DNA of 64,000 nt from Marinobacter sp. CHS3-4 (GTDB lineage: Bacteria; Pseudomonadota; Gammaproteobacteria; Pseudomonadales; Oleiphilaceae): positions 1,054,001 through 1,118,000 of the forward strand of contig NZ_JASGBJ010000002.1 of assembly GCF_030053415.1 (NCBI RefSeq), written 5' to 3'. The stretch's first letter is position 1. Every line of letters starts with the position of its first letter. Made by a program: the position numbers and the translations under genes. The notes under the pieces were generated by a model. That model had not been told where the DNA came from. It searched no databases and was given only the letters and a program-made list of their open reading frames with translations. Shown here one piece after another: positions 1 to 8,573 of this stretch.

Positions 1-324
1 CGCTTCGCCATCGGAAGCGACATCGGCGAAGGTAGATAGCGCACGGGAAGTGCTCAGTGGAACGTCGTCTGCGCGAAAACGTTCAAGTCGGGAGTCTTCA
101 GCTGCTCTGCGGGCCTCAATTCGACGTTCGGTGGCATCGGGGGAAGTCTGCGTTCGAGCTTCAACGTTAGGCGACGCGCCCTGCGTCAGATCGCGACGCA
201 CCTGGCCGCGGTTATCTTCCGCCGTCGAGGCCGGCGCTCTGGCACCATCACTACGTTCACGAACCGGCGCATTGTTGCCCGATTGATACGCAATACTGTT
301 GTTTGGATTGACTCCGCCAATCAT
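1..324 (-). CDS. Hypothetical protein, C-terminus cut by window edge
   Basis: An open frame starts at the ATG at 322-324 and runs off the left edge without a stop, giving 108 residues. The start reads MIGGVNPNNSIAYQ. The rest is rich in Arg, Ala, Glu, Asp and Ser, has no hydrophobic segment in the visible part and looks low-complexity or partly helical. I do not recognise a family. It lies 71 bases upstream of uppP on the same strand direction, so it is transcribed away from uppP. The ribosome site before the ATG is weak. The frame is believed because it is long, has an N-terminus like a real protein and fills the space up to uppP; the opposite-strand frame here looks like its shadow. Confidence 0.6.
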   Translation of the reverse strand, partial: MIGGVNPNNSIAYQSGNNAPVRERSDGARAPASTAEDNRGQVRRDLTQGASPNVEARTQTSPDATERRIEARRAAEDSRLERFRADDVPLSTSRALSTFADVASDGEA

Positions 325-395
325 GGCAGCCACACCACATAGTCACCGCTGGACTCTTGATTATGGAAGATCTCAGCGGGATTTGAAAGTCGTGC

Positions 396-1193
396 CTAAA
401 GGAGCATAACAAACAGCAAGGCGCCCAGAACCAGACGATAGATAACGAATGGCATCAGGCCAAGGCGTTCCAGAAAGGTAAGGAACAGGTGGATACATAC
501 CAGGGCGCTGACAAACGAGAGCCCCGTGCCGATGGCAATGGCTGCCCAGTCCGTGGCGCCGCCCTGCTGCACCAGTTCCAGGGTTTTCAGCAAGCCGGCA
601 GCGAGAATCAGAGGGATCGATAGCAGAAAGGAAAATCGCGCAGCGGATTCCCGGCTGAAGCCCAGAAAAAGAGCCGCCGTGATCGTAATGCCAGACCGGG
701 AAGTTCCGGGAATCAATGCCAACGCCTGAGCCACACCGATGACCAGAGCATCCTTCATGGACAGGGCTGCAAGGGATCTTTCCCGACGTCCAACCGCGTC
801 GGACCACCAGAGAACCAGGCCAAACCCAACGGTGGACGTGGCGATAACCAGGCCCGACCGAAGGGTGGTTTCGATCACATCATTCAGAAGAATGCCAGCA
901 AGACCCGCGGGAATCGTGCCAGCAATCACCGCCCAGGCCAGACCGCTTTGCGGACCTATTCTTCGTTGCACCGTGTCCACTACCCAGGCCCCTGATAATT
1001 GCACGACCGTCTGGCGGAAATACCAGACAACCGCGGTCAGCGTGCCCACATGAACTGCCACGTCGAAGGCAAGCCCCTGATCAGGCCAGCCAAGCACCTG
1101 AGACGGAAGAATAAGATGGGCCGAGCTGCTGATGGGCAAAAATTCCGTCAAGCCCTGAATCACTGCCAGCACAATGATTTGCCATAAATCCAT
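396..1193 (-). CDS. uppP: Undecaprenyl-diphosphatase UppP/BacA
   Basis: This inner-membrane enzyme dephosphorylates undecaprenyl diphosphate to recycle the lipid carrier for peptidoglycan and other surface polymers. Overproduction in other bacteria gives bacitracin resistance. The 265 residues match the family length. The first signature, QGLTEFLPISSSAH, lies at residues 13-26 and carries the conserved Glu17 and His26. The second, PGTSRSG at 162-168, carries the conserved Arg. The rest is a series of hydrophobic helices. The ATG start lacks a strong ribosome site. It is followed 39 bases upstream by the end of tsaB in the same direction, so the two may share transcripts. Family assignment is secure. 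Confidence 0.96.
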   Translation of the reverse strand: MDLWQIIVLAVIQGLTEFLPISSSAHLILPSQVLGWPDQGLAFDVAVHVGTLTAVVWYFRQTVVQLSGAWVVDTVQRRIGPQSGLAWAVIAGTIPAGLAGILLNDVIETTLRSGLVIATSTVGFGLVLWWSDAVGRRERSLAALSMKDALVIGVAQALALIPGTSRSGITITAALFLGFSRESAARFSFLLSIPLILAAGLLKTLELVQQGGATDWAAIAIGTGLSFVSALVCIHLFLTFLERLGLMPFVIYRLVLGALLFVMLL

Positions 1194-1232
1194 GGACGTC
1201 AGATCCAGTCAGTAGGTTAATAGGTGGGGGGG

Positions 1233-1928
1233 TCAGCGGCCGGGCAGTTTTTTCCAGGCGACTTCGTCACGAATATAGACGGGCTGTGCCTGAGCTGCGG
1301 GCACACCACCCGTCTGTCTGAACACATCCACTGCCAACTGAGCGACCCGATCAGCGCCTGGAAAAAGCTCCGGATCAGCAGCCTTCATGGCAGAAACAAC
1401 CTGTTCCGGGAAATCGGCTTGCAACGTCCAGCCGTTACCTGCACCAAACCAGTTTCGTTGGGTATCGGGGAGCTCAAGCTGAGCAGGAGGACAGACGATT
1501 TCAGAGGTCAGTGCAACCGGTTTTTGGCCCTGGGTTTCATAACAGGCCCAATACACCTCGCCCATCCGGGCGTCAAAAGCAACAGCAACACCATCGCCGT
1601 CCTGCATTCCAAAGCGCTCAATGGCTTCCAACGCGACAGCCTGGAGCGAAGAAATCGGAACCACCGGACGTTCCAGCCCATACGCCAGGCCCTGAACCAC
1701 GCCAGTAGCAATTCGCAGCCCGGTAAACGAACCTGGCCCACAGGCGAACGCCAAGGCATCGAGATCCGACGGCATTAGGCCAGACTGATTCAGCAACTCG
1801 CGGATCATGGGCATCAGTAGGCGGGTATGGCCTCGCGGTGCGGTTTCCGCTCGCGAGGTCATCTGATCGTCATGAATCAACGCGGCTGAGCACCCTTGCG
1901 ACGAGGTGTCGAGAGCGAGCAGCTTCAC
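1233..1928 (-). CDS. tsaB: tRNA t6A-synthesis protein TsaB (YeaZ)
   Basis: TsaB is the scaffold subunit that pairs with TsaD, and with TsaE, to make threonylcarbamoyl-adenosine at position 37 of ANN-decoding tRNAs in the cytoplasm. The 231 residues begin MKLLALDTSS, the first strand of an actin-like ATPase fold. They carry the family motif GPGSFTGLR at 64-72. The start is a GTG at 1926-1928, four bases after the adk stop codon, so translation is probably coupled to adk. The order adk-tsaB is also found in Pseudomonas (from memory). Nothing is unusual in the protein. Confidence 0.95.
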   Translation of the reverse strand: MKLLALDTSSQGCSAALIHDDQMTSRAETAPRGHTRLLMPMIRELLNQSGLMPSDLDALAFACGPGSFTGLRIATGVVQGLAYGLERPVVPISSLQAVALEAIERFGMQDGDGVAVAFDARMGEVYWACYETQGQKPVALTSEIVCPPAQLELPDTQRNWFGAGNGWTLQADFPEQVVSAMKAADPELFPGADRVAQLAVDVFRQTGGVPAAQAQPVYIRDEVAWKKLPGR

Positions 1929-1932
1929 GGTG

Positions 1933-2728
<796 letters not shown>

Positions 2729-2787
2729 GTGGACCTCCGTAGCATTCGGGCAACGCTTGAGTCGGATGTCCAAACGCAACAAAGGCG

Positions 2788-4158
2788 TCAGGATGACAGG
2801 GAACGTGCCAGCGCGTCCAGATCTGCGGAAACCTGCTCAACCTCTTCCCGTAAGTTGTCCAGATCCTGAGGGGAAAGGCTCAGGCCCTCAGAGAGGCTGT
2901 CCAGATCGTCCGGATTAAATTCGTCGCCAATCTGGCGCTCTTTCAGCAACGCGTTGGCCAACTGCACCATCAGTACATAGTGCTCGTGGTCACCGTGATA
3001 GTCAGAATGCTGATGCATACCGGCCGACTTGACCACCGCGTCTGGCAATTCCCATAACCGGTGCAGAATGCCGCCAATTGCGCCATGACCGACGGCAAGC
3101 AGTTGCTCCTGGTCGCCGGAACCAAATACCTGCTGTTCAAGGGATTGCATGCTGGCCTCCGGGTTGGACTCCCTGAGTACATTCAACTCGTCGAATTCTT
3201 CAGGAAACAGGTGGCCGATCAATAACAGTCCGAAGTTGTGCAGAAGCCCACACAAATACGCCAATCCGCCGTCTTTATTGCAACGGCCGGCCAGACGCTG
3301 GCACAGGAACGCACAATACAGTGAGTGGCGCCAGAATTCGTCCATCCCCAACATCCCCTTGCGAGGGATCTCGAAGGCCCTCACGGAGGCAATACCAAGG
3401 GCAATGTGAGCCACACGATCGAACCCGAGCACCCGCGTCACCGCTTCCTGCACCGAATTGATTTCGCCCTGATAGTTAAACAGTGCAGAGCCCGCATAGC
3501 GCATTATCTGGGCCGTCATGCTGGGATCAAATTCGATCAGGTCTGCCAGCTCTTTCGCAGACGCGTCCGGATTGGTCGTCAGCTTGAGTATCCGTAATGC
3601 CAATGCCGGCATGGGCGGTAACCGATACAGCTTCTGTAATCGGTCAGCCACTTCCTCCAGGGTCAGCGCTTCGCGCTCTCCGTTGCTTTGCCCGCGAATA
3701 ACAACATGGCCAGAACCAGCCTCCGCCAACGCCCTGTTCAGCGACGTGCGATCCAGCTCGATCATAAGATCGTCTGCGCCGCAAGCCATCACGGCCCGGG
3801 AATAGCTGTAAACGTCGTTGTCTACCAGAACTGGCACATCGAAAGGGGCGCCCACGGGCGGGATGAAACCGGGATCGCAATCCGGGAACAGCCGCGCCGC
3901 CTGGTGAGCCGTCAAAAATTGCAGTCTGCGGCCGGTCACACCATGCACCAGGTCCAGATCGATGCTGGTATTGAATCCGTGAACCACCATGAGCGGACCG
4001 TTGATATCGATCAACAGGCTGGCACGGAGAAAGTCCGCCTGCGGCCGACCGGATGTGGTTACCGCTGCCTCAAAGTTCTGCGCGGGCTCAATCGCCATTT
4101 CACGGAAAGCGATCCCTTTGCGACTTAAAAAACGCTCGAGTCTTGGTGCAATCGGCAA
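2788..4158 (-). CDS. YbaK-like deacylase / HDOD fusion protein
   Basis: The 456-residue protein has two parts. Residues about 1-155 resemble the YbaK/ProX aminoacyl-tRNA deacylase fold; the segment PVGAPFDVPVLVD near 101-113 is typical. Residues about 178-390 form an HDOD domain starting LPPMPALALRILKL. The HD-like site reads LLHNFG, with Asn replacing the metal-binding Asp, as expected for HDOD proteins, which are thought not to hydrolyse. The C-terminal 60 residues are acidic and probably helical. Such fusions occur in Pseudomonas relatives (from memory). The role is unknown; a signalling scaffold is likelier than tRNA editing. It lies 42 bases downstream of ppc on the same strand. Confidence 0.85.
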   Translation of the reverse strand: MPIAPRLERFLSRKGIAFREMAIEPAQNFEAAVTTSGRPQADFLRASLLIDINGPLMVVHGFNTSIDLDLVHGVTGRRLQFLTAHQAARLFPDCDPGFIPPVGAPFDVPVLVDNDVYSYSRAVMACGADDLMIELDRTSLNRALAEAGSGHVVIRGQSNGEREALTLEEVADRLQKLYRLPPMPALALRILKLTTNPDASAKELADLIEFDPSMTAQIMRYAGSALFNYQGEINSVQEAVTRVLGFDRVAHIALGIASVRAFEIPRKGMLGMDEFWRHSLYCAFLCQRLAGRCNKDGGLAYLCGLLHNFGLLLIGHLFPEEFDELNVLRESNPEASMQSLEQQVFGSGDQEQLLAVGHGAIGGILHRLWELPDAVVKSAGMHQHSDYHGDHEHYVLMVQLANALLKERQIGDEFNPDDLDSLSEGLSLSPQDLDNLREEVEQVSADLDALARSLSS

Positions 4159-4200
4159 GGATGATCTCCCGTTCAGCCAGATTTATTGTTGTCTATTCCG

Positions 4201-6846
4201 TTAGCCGGTGTTTCTCATGCCGGCCGCTATGCCGGCCATGGTAACCTTGAGGGCGCGCTCTACCATCTCCGGCACCTGGCCTTTGTCCTCACTTTCACGA
4301 TCGCGCTTTAGCAACTCTGCCTGAAGGTAGTGTAGCGGATCGGTGTAGGGATTACGTACCTGCATGGACTGGGCAAACACCGGCTCTTTTTCAAGCAGAT
4401 GGGTCTGCTGCTTCAGTTCCAGCAGGTGCTCAATGCAACCGCCAAGCCGGGCCTTAAGATCCGCCCCCAGCTCAAGCAGGCGCGGATCGTCTGTCAGGGT
4501 CTTTTCATAATGGCTGGCTATTTGTAGGTCGGCCTTTGCCAGCACCATTTCCAGCATGTCGATGTAAGTTTTGAAAAAAGGCCATTCCCGCATCATGTCG
4601 CGAAGCACGGGTACGCGATCGTTTTCAAAAGCTTCTTTCAGCGCCACGTCGCTACCCAGCCAACTGGGCAGCATCATCCGCATCTGGGTCCAGGCAAAAA
4701 TCCAGGGGATCGCCCTCAGGCTTTCCACCCCTCCTCCAGGCTTGCGGCGCGCAGGACGGCTGCCCAGCGCCAGTTTGCCAAGAGCCTGCTCGGGCGTTAC
4801 CTGGCGAAAGTAGGGTACGAAATCGGGATTGTCACGAACCACCGAACGATAGGCTTTCAACGACCGCTCGGTCAGCCAGTCCATTGCCTCCCGCCATTCG
4901 GGGTCCGGCGCCCGCGGCGGCGCGAGGGTCGCTTCTATCACCGCCGTTGTGTAAAGAGTCAGACTCTGCACGGCGAGCCTGGGCAGGCCAAATTTGAAAC
5001 GGATCATTTCGCCCTGTTCGGTAATCCTGAAACTGCCATTCACCGAACCAGGTGGCTGAGACAGAATTGCCCGGTTGGCAGGCCCACCGCCGCGGCCGAC
5101 TGTGCCGCCACGGCCATGAAAAAGCGTGAGGTGAACATCAAACTGGCCGGCCACTTCGGTGAGCTTCTCCTGGGCCTGATATTGAGCCCAGGCGGCCATC
5201 ATCTGCCCGGCATCTTTAGAGGAATCCGAGTAGCCGATCATGACTTCCTGTCGGCCGTTGCAGTACTCGCGATACCAGTCCACTTCAAAAAGGGCCGCCA
5301 TGCTGTCCGGGGCGCCGCGGAGGTCGTCCAACGTCTCAAAGAGTGGCACAACCCGCATGGGATGTGTCATTCCAGCCTCACGCAGAAGAAGGATCACGCT
5401 TAGTACATCAGACGGTTTGCTGGCCATGGATATAACGTAGGAGCCAAGCGCTTCTGGAGTTTGCTGCGCCACCACTTCACAGGTTGCCAGGACCTCCCGC
5501 ACCTCATCGGACGGTGCCCAATTCCTGGGGACCAGCGGGCGCCTGCCCCGGAGTTCCTTGACCAGAAACGCCTGGCGCTCCTCTTCTGTCCACGACAGGT
5601 AATCACCAAAGCCAAGGTACTCAACCATCTCGGCCACCGCACCTGCATGGCGCGTGGCCTCTTGACGAATATCCAGCCGAATCAGGGGCAAACCAAAGGT
5701 ATGAGCCCGACGAAGGGTATCCAGCAATGGGCCGTTTGCAATGTTCTCCAGACCACAATCAATCAGAGAGCGGTAGCACAGCTCCAGCGGGTCGGTGAAG
5801 TCACTGTTTTCAAACAGAATGCCCTCTGAGTCAGCCGGCTTTCCGGCAATCCTGGCTTCTGCCCAGCTCCGGGTTCTGATCAGCTTTTCCCTGAGTTCGG
5901 CCAACACCTGGCGGTATGGCTCGCGAGCATCGCCGACCACTGCCCTCAACTCATCGTTCGCCTGCCACATGGAGAGCTCAGCGCGCAGAGACTGGATATC
6001 CCTGAGGTAAAGGTCTGCGGCCATCCACCGCCCCAGTAGAAACACTTCGCGAGTCACTTCATGGGTAACGTTGGGATTCCCGTCGCGGTCGCCCCCCATC
6101 CACGAGGCAATTCGAATGGGCGAAGCCTGCAGCGGCAACCCTTCACCCGTGGCGTCGGTCAGCGCAGTGTCCAGACTTCGAAGGAACTTGGGCAGCGCCG
6201 TCCAAAGGCTGTTCTCTATCACTGCAAAGCCCCACTTGGCTTCATCAACGGCCGTGGGTCGCTCGTGGCGAATTTCATCGGTGTGCCATGCTTCGCTGAC
6301 CAATTGGGCCAGACGATGGATGATCTCTTCGCGCTCAGAGTCCAGCAGATCATCATGGTCCAACTTGGCCAGGCAGTCCGACATCTCGTCGTACTTCATG
6401 ATCAGTGTGCGGCGGGCCACTTCGGTAGGGTGAGCCGTCAGCACGTACTCGATGCGCAGGTCACAAACTTTTTCGTGCAGATCGTCGCTGCTGACTCCGC
6501 CACTGATCAGTCGTTGAAATACCTCACTGAGGGATTCCACCATCAGATCCGATTCGTGGCCTCGTTTGCGGCGGATACTGTGATACTGCTCGGCAAGATT
6601 GGCGAGATTCAGAAACTGGTTAAAGGCCCGGGTGACGGGAAGAAGCTCGTCATCGCTCAGTTTACCCAGCAGGTTGACCAGCCGCTGGCCGGACCCGCTT
6701 TCCTGCCGACGGTCTGCTTTGGCGGCCGCACGCACTTGTTCAATAAGTTCGTAACAGTCCTGACCCGGATGATGCTGGATGCTCTGGCCAAGAAGCTCCC
6801 CCAGCATTCGAACATTTTCTCTCAGATCGGGATGCAGCTCAGTCAC
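4201..6846 (-). CDS. ppc: Phosphoenolpyruvate carboxylase
   Basis: Ppc carboxylates phosphoenolpyruvate to oxaloacetate, refilling the TCA cycle in the cytoplasm. The 881 residues match the bacterial family. The catalytic His139 lies in LTAHPTE. The glycine/arginine-rich loop FHGRGGTVGRGGGP is near 575-590, and the protein ends in the invariant RNTG. The start is a GTG at 6844-6846 with AAGGA eight bases before it; the first residues MTELHPDLREN suit the family. It is divergent from a small gene at 6930 across an 83-base promoter region, and a YbaK-HDOD gene follows it. Confidence 0.97.
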   Translation of the reverse strand: MTELHPDLRENVRMLGELLGQSIQHHPGQDCYELIEQVRAAAKADRRQESGSGQRLVNLLGKLSDDELLPVTRAFNQFLNLANLAEQYHSIRRKRGHESDLMVESLSEVFQRLISGGVSSDDLHEKVCDLRIEYVLTAHPTEVARRTLIMKYDEMSDCLAKLDHDDLLDSEREEIIHRLAQLVSEAWHTDEIRHERPTAVDEAKWGFAVIENSLWTALPKFLRSLDTALTDATGEGLPLQASPIRIASWMGGDRDGNPNVTHEVTREVFLLGRWMAADLYLRDIQSLRAELSMWQANDELRAVVGDAREPYRQVLAELREKLIRTRSWAEARIAGKPADSEGILFENSDFTDPLELCYRSLIDCGLENIANGPLLDTLRRAHTFGLPLIRLDIRQEATRHAGAVAEMVEYLGFGDYLSWTEEERQAFLVKELRGRRPLVPRNWAPSDEVREVLATCEVVAQQTPEALGSYVISMASKPSDVLSVILLLREAGMTHPMRVVPLFETLDDLRGAPDSMAALFEVDWYREYCNGRQEVMIGYSDSSKDAGQMMAAWAQYQAQEKLTEVAGQFDVHLTLFHGRGGTVGRGGGPANRAILSQPPGSVNGSFRITEQGEMIRFKFGLPRLAVQSLTLYTTAVIEATLAPPRAPDPEWREAMDWLTERSLKAYRSVVRDNPDFVPYFRQVTPEQALGKLALGSRPARRKPGGGVESLRAIPWIFAWTQMRMMLPSWLGSDVALKEAFENDRVPVLRDMMREWPFFKTYIDMLEMVLAKADLQIASHYEKTLTDDPRLLELGADLKARLGGCIEHLLELKQQTHLLEKEPVFAQSMQVRNPYTDPLHYLQAELLKRDRESEDKGQVPEMVERALKVTMAGIAAGMRNTG

Positions 6847-6863
6847 AATAGCGTCCTTTTAAA

Positions 6864-6893
6864 TTGACGTAAGCGAAGTAAACTAAGGATACT
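6864..6893 (+). promoter_or_regulatory. Promoter of the 77-residue gene
   Basis: TTGACG (6864-6869) and GATACT (6888-6893) are separated by 18 bases. They lie in the divergent ppc/small-gene region, and AAGGAG follows before the ATG at 6930. It fits a sigma70 promoter, with five of six matches at -35 and four of six at -10. Confidence 0.5.
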
Positions 6894-6929
6894 AATAACG
6901 ATTAACGCCTTTGGCCGCAAGGAGTATTC

Positions 6930-7163
6930 ATGAAAGTAACCGATCTGCCCAAACACTGGGAAGGCACAAAAGAAACGGTTGAACGCAGTCACGATTATAA
7001 TTTGAGACTGCCATTGGAAGACGCTGCCCGGATTGCCGCATTGGCGGAGCTCTACCCGGATCGGTCCGAGACCGATATTCTGAACGACATGATTGGGGCG
7101 GCGCTGGATGACCTGGTCAGGCTAAGCCCGCTGAAAGACAAGCTGGAAAATAAAGAAAAATAA
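6930..7163 (+). CDS. Small protein, paralogue of the gene at 7253-7597
   Basis: The 77 residues have a good ribosome site (AAGGAG) and no signal peptide. The central part reads YNLRLP, then a helix AARIAALAELY, then SETDILNDMIGAALDDL. This strand-helix-helix layout recalls ribbon-helix-helix DNA-binding proteins, an inference only. It aligns without gaps over about 67 residues to the start of the 114-residue protein encoded on the opposite strand just downstream; shared positions include MK..DL, W, LA.LYP..S..D...D.I.AALD.L. Small genes next to ppc occur in Pseudomonas (from memory). The function is unknown. Confidence 0.8.
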   Translation: MKVTDLPKHWEGTKETVERSHDYNLRLPLEDAARIAALAELYPDRSETDILNDMIGAALDDLVRLSPLKDKLENKEK

Positions 7164-7181
7164 GGCGAGGGGCTCTAGTTT

Positions 7182-7201
7182 CGGGGTGGCACACCACCCC
7201 G
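7182..7201. terminator. GC-rich hairpin between convergent small genes
   Basis: CGGGGTGG and CCACCCCG form a perfect 8-bp stem with a CACA loop, just after the stop of the plus-strand gene and before the stop of the minus-strand gene. No T-run follows on either strand, so it may block or protect 3' ends rather than act as a classic terminator. Confidence 0.4.
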
Positions 7202-7252
7202 CAAGAAGTTGCAGCATGTCGCCTTTTCAGGCGAGAAATCGGCACTGTCGGG

Positions 7253-7597
7253 TCAGGCTACCGATTCAAGCTGGCGAGCTTTGAGCTCCTGAATGTGCTT
7301 TTGACTCAGGCTGATAAAGCGCGGTGTCATGCCGCTGTCTTCGTATATTTCAAAGCCATCTTCATCAAATGCGACTACCTTGGAGCCCTGAACGTACGGG
7401 AAACTGGTTTCCAGTTCGTCCAGCGCGGCTGATATCAGGTCACGCATCAGATCCTGGGTAGACTTCATTGGATAGAGCGCAGCCAGCTTTTCAAGCCGCT
7501 TGCGATGCTGGTCAGACAGATTGGCATAGTATGCATCGCGGGTCAGACGTCCGCGCGCATGCTTGTCCCAGTAATTGACCAGATCTTTAATTTTCAT
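7253..7597 (-). CDS. Small protein, long paralogue of the 77-residue protein
   Basis: The 114-residue protein starts at ATG 7595-7597 with AGGAG about ten bases before it. Residues 1-67 match the neighbouring 77-residue protein: both have MK[IV].DL, a Trp near 10, and LYP..S..D[IL]..D.I.AALD[ED]L. A C-terminal extension of about 45 residues is unique to this copy and contains VAFDEDGFEIYED. It has no membrane segment or signal peptide. Similar proteins have, I believe, been annotated as pilin-assembly proteins in databases, but nothing in the sequence shows that. The layout would suit a ribbon-helix-helix-like fold. It is convergent with its paralogue. Confidence 0.85.
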   Translation of the reverse strand: MKIKDLVNYWDKHARGRLTRDAYYANLSDQHRKRLEKLAALYPMKSTQDLMRDLISAALDELETSFPYVQGSKVVAFDEDGFEIYEDSGMTPRFISLSQKHIQELKARQLESVA

Positions 7598-7704
7598 GTT
7601 GCCGTCACTCCTGCTTCTTCTTGGTCGCCGATTGGCGCACTACGACAGTGCATCCAATACCCGAAGTGTAGACGAAGCGGCCGTGTCGGGCGCTGGTATA
7701 TTGG

Positions 7705-7727
7705 TAACGGATTGTACTTATCCGTTA
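7705..7727. repeat. Inverted repeat overlapping the mazG stop codon
   Basis: TAACGGAT (7705-7712) and ATCCGTTA (7720-7727) are perfect inverted copies with a 7-base loop. The mazG stop codon is within the right arm. There is no U-tract on the mazG strand, so a terminator role is weak. It could be an mRNA-end structure or a binding site upstream of the 114-residue gene. Confidence 0.4.
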
Positions 7728-8573
7728 TGTTTTATCCGCTTTTTCGACTCCCTTCACCGCCTGCCAGACGGCATCCAGCGCCTTCAGAGATTCCTTCTCG
7801 AATTCACGACCCTCACGTTCCAGACGTTGCTCAATTGCTCGAAAACGCGTTTCAAACTTATGATTCGTACCGTTGAGCGCCTGTTCCGGATTCACCTTCA
7901 TGAAGCGTGCCAGATTCACGCAGACAAACAAAAGATCTCCCAGTTCGTCTTCGACTGCATCCGCTGGCCCCGTTCGGGAAGCCGCGTTATACCAGGCTTC
8001 CTTGAGCTCATCGATTTCTTCATGAAGTTTGTCGAACACCGGTTCGATGTCCGGCCAGTCGAAACCATGAGTGGCCGCCCTGCGCTGAAGTTTCTCAGCA
8101 CGCACCATCGCGGGGAGCGTTCGGGCCACGCCACTCAAGCGACTGGCGTCCGATTCAGGTTCAGGCTTCAGCGCCCGCTCTTCGGCCTTGATGCGCTCCC
8201 AACTGGCCTTGATCCAGGCCTCGTCTGGCCGATTATCCGGATCAATACGGCTATCGAGAGTGCCGTCTGGAAACACATGGGGGTGCCGGCGGATGAGCTT
8301 CCTGACCAGGTTGTCCACGACAGAATCGAAATCGAAATGATCCTGCTCTCCGCCCATCTGACTGTAGAAGATGACCTGGAATAACAGGTCACCAAGCTCG
8401 TCCTCCAGATGGGGATAATCCTCACGATCAATGGCGTCCGCCACTTCGTAAGCTTCCTCCAGGGTATGAGGGACGATGGATCTGAAAGTCTGACGCGTAT
8501 CCCACGGACAACCGGTTTCCGGGTCTCTCAATCGTGCCATCAACGTTTTCAGATCCTCGACGGTATAACTCAT
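7725..8573 (-). CDS. mazG: Nucleoside triphosphate pyrophosphohydrolase MazG
   Basis: MazG hydrolyses NTPs to NMPs and pyrophosphate; in E. coli it is linked to nutritional-stress survival and to lowering ppGpp effects. The 282 residues hold two MazG domains. The first has LEEAYEVADAI followed by EDELGDLLFQV, the second DEIDELKEAW followed by VEDELGDLLFV. Each gives the acidic EExxE/ExxD magnesium site. The ATG overlaps the relA stop by four bases (ATGA), so the two genes are translationally coupled. This relA-mazG pairing is common in gammaproteobacteria and fits a stringent-response role. Confidence 0.95.
   Translation of the reverse strand: MSYTVEDLKTLMARLRDPETGCPWDTRQTFRSIVPHTLEEAYEVADAIDREDYPHLEDELGDLLFQVIFYSQMGGEQDHFDFDSVVDNLVRKLIRRHPHVFPDGTLDSRIDPDNRPDEAWIKASWERIKAEERALKPEPESDASRLSGVARTLPAMVRAEKLQRRAATHGFDWPDIEPVFDKLHEEIDELKEAWYNAASRTGPADAVEDELGDLLFVCVNLARFMKVNPEQALNGTNHKFETRFRAIEQRLEREGREFEKESLKALDAVWQAVKGVEKADKT

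Noticed and set aside
50..286. 78-residue plus-strand frame
   Set aside because: It is antisense to the minus-strand hypothetical gene at 1-324 and has an Arg/Ser-rich, shadow-like composition.
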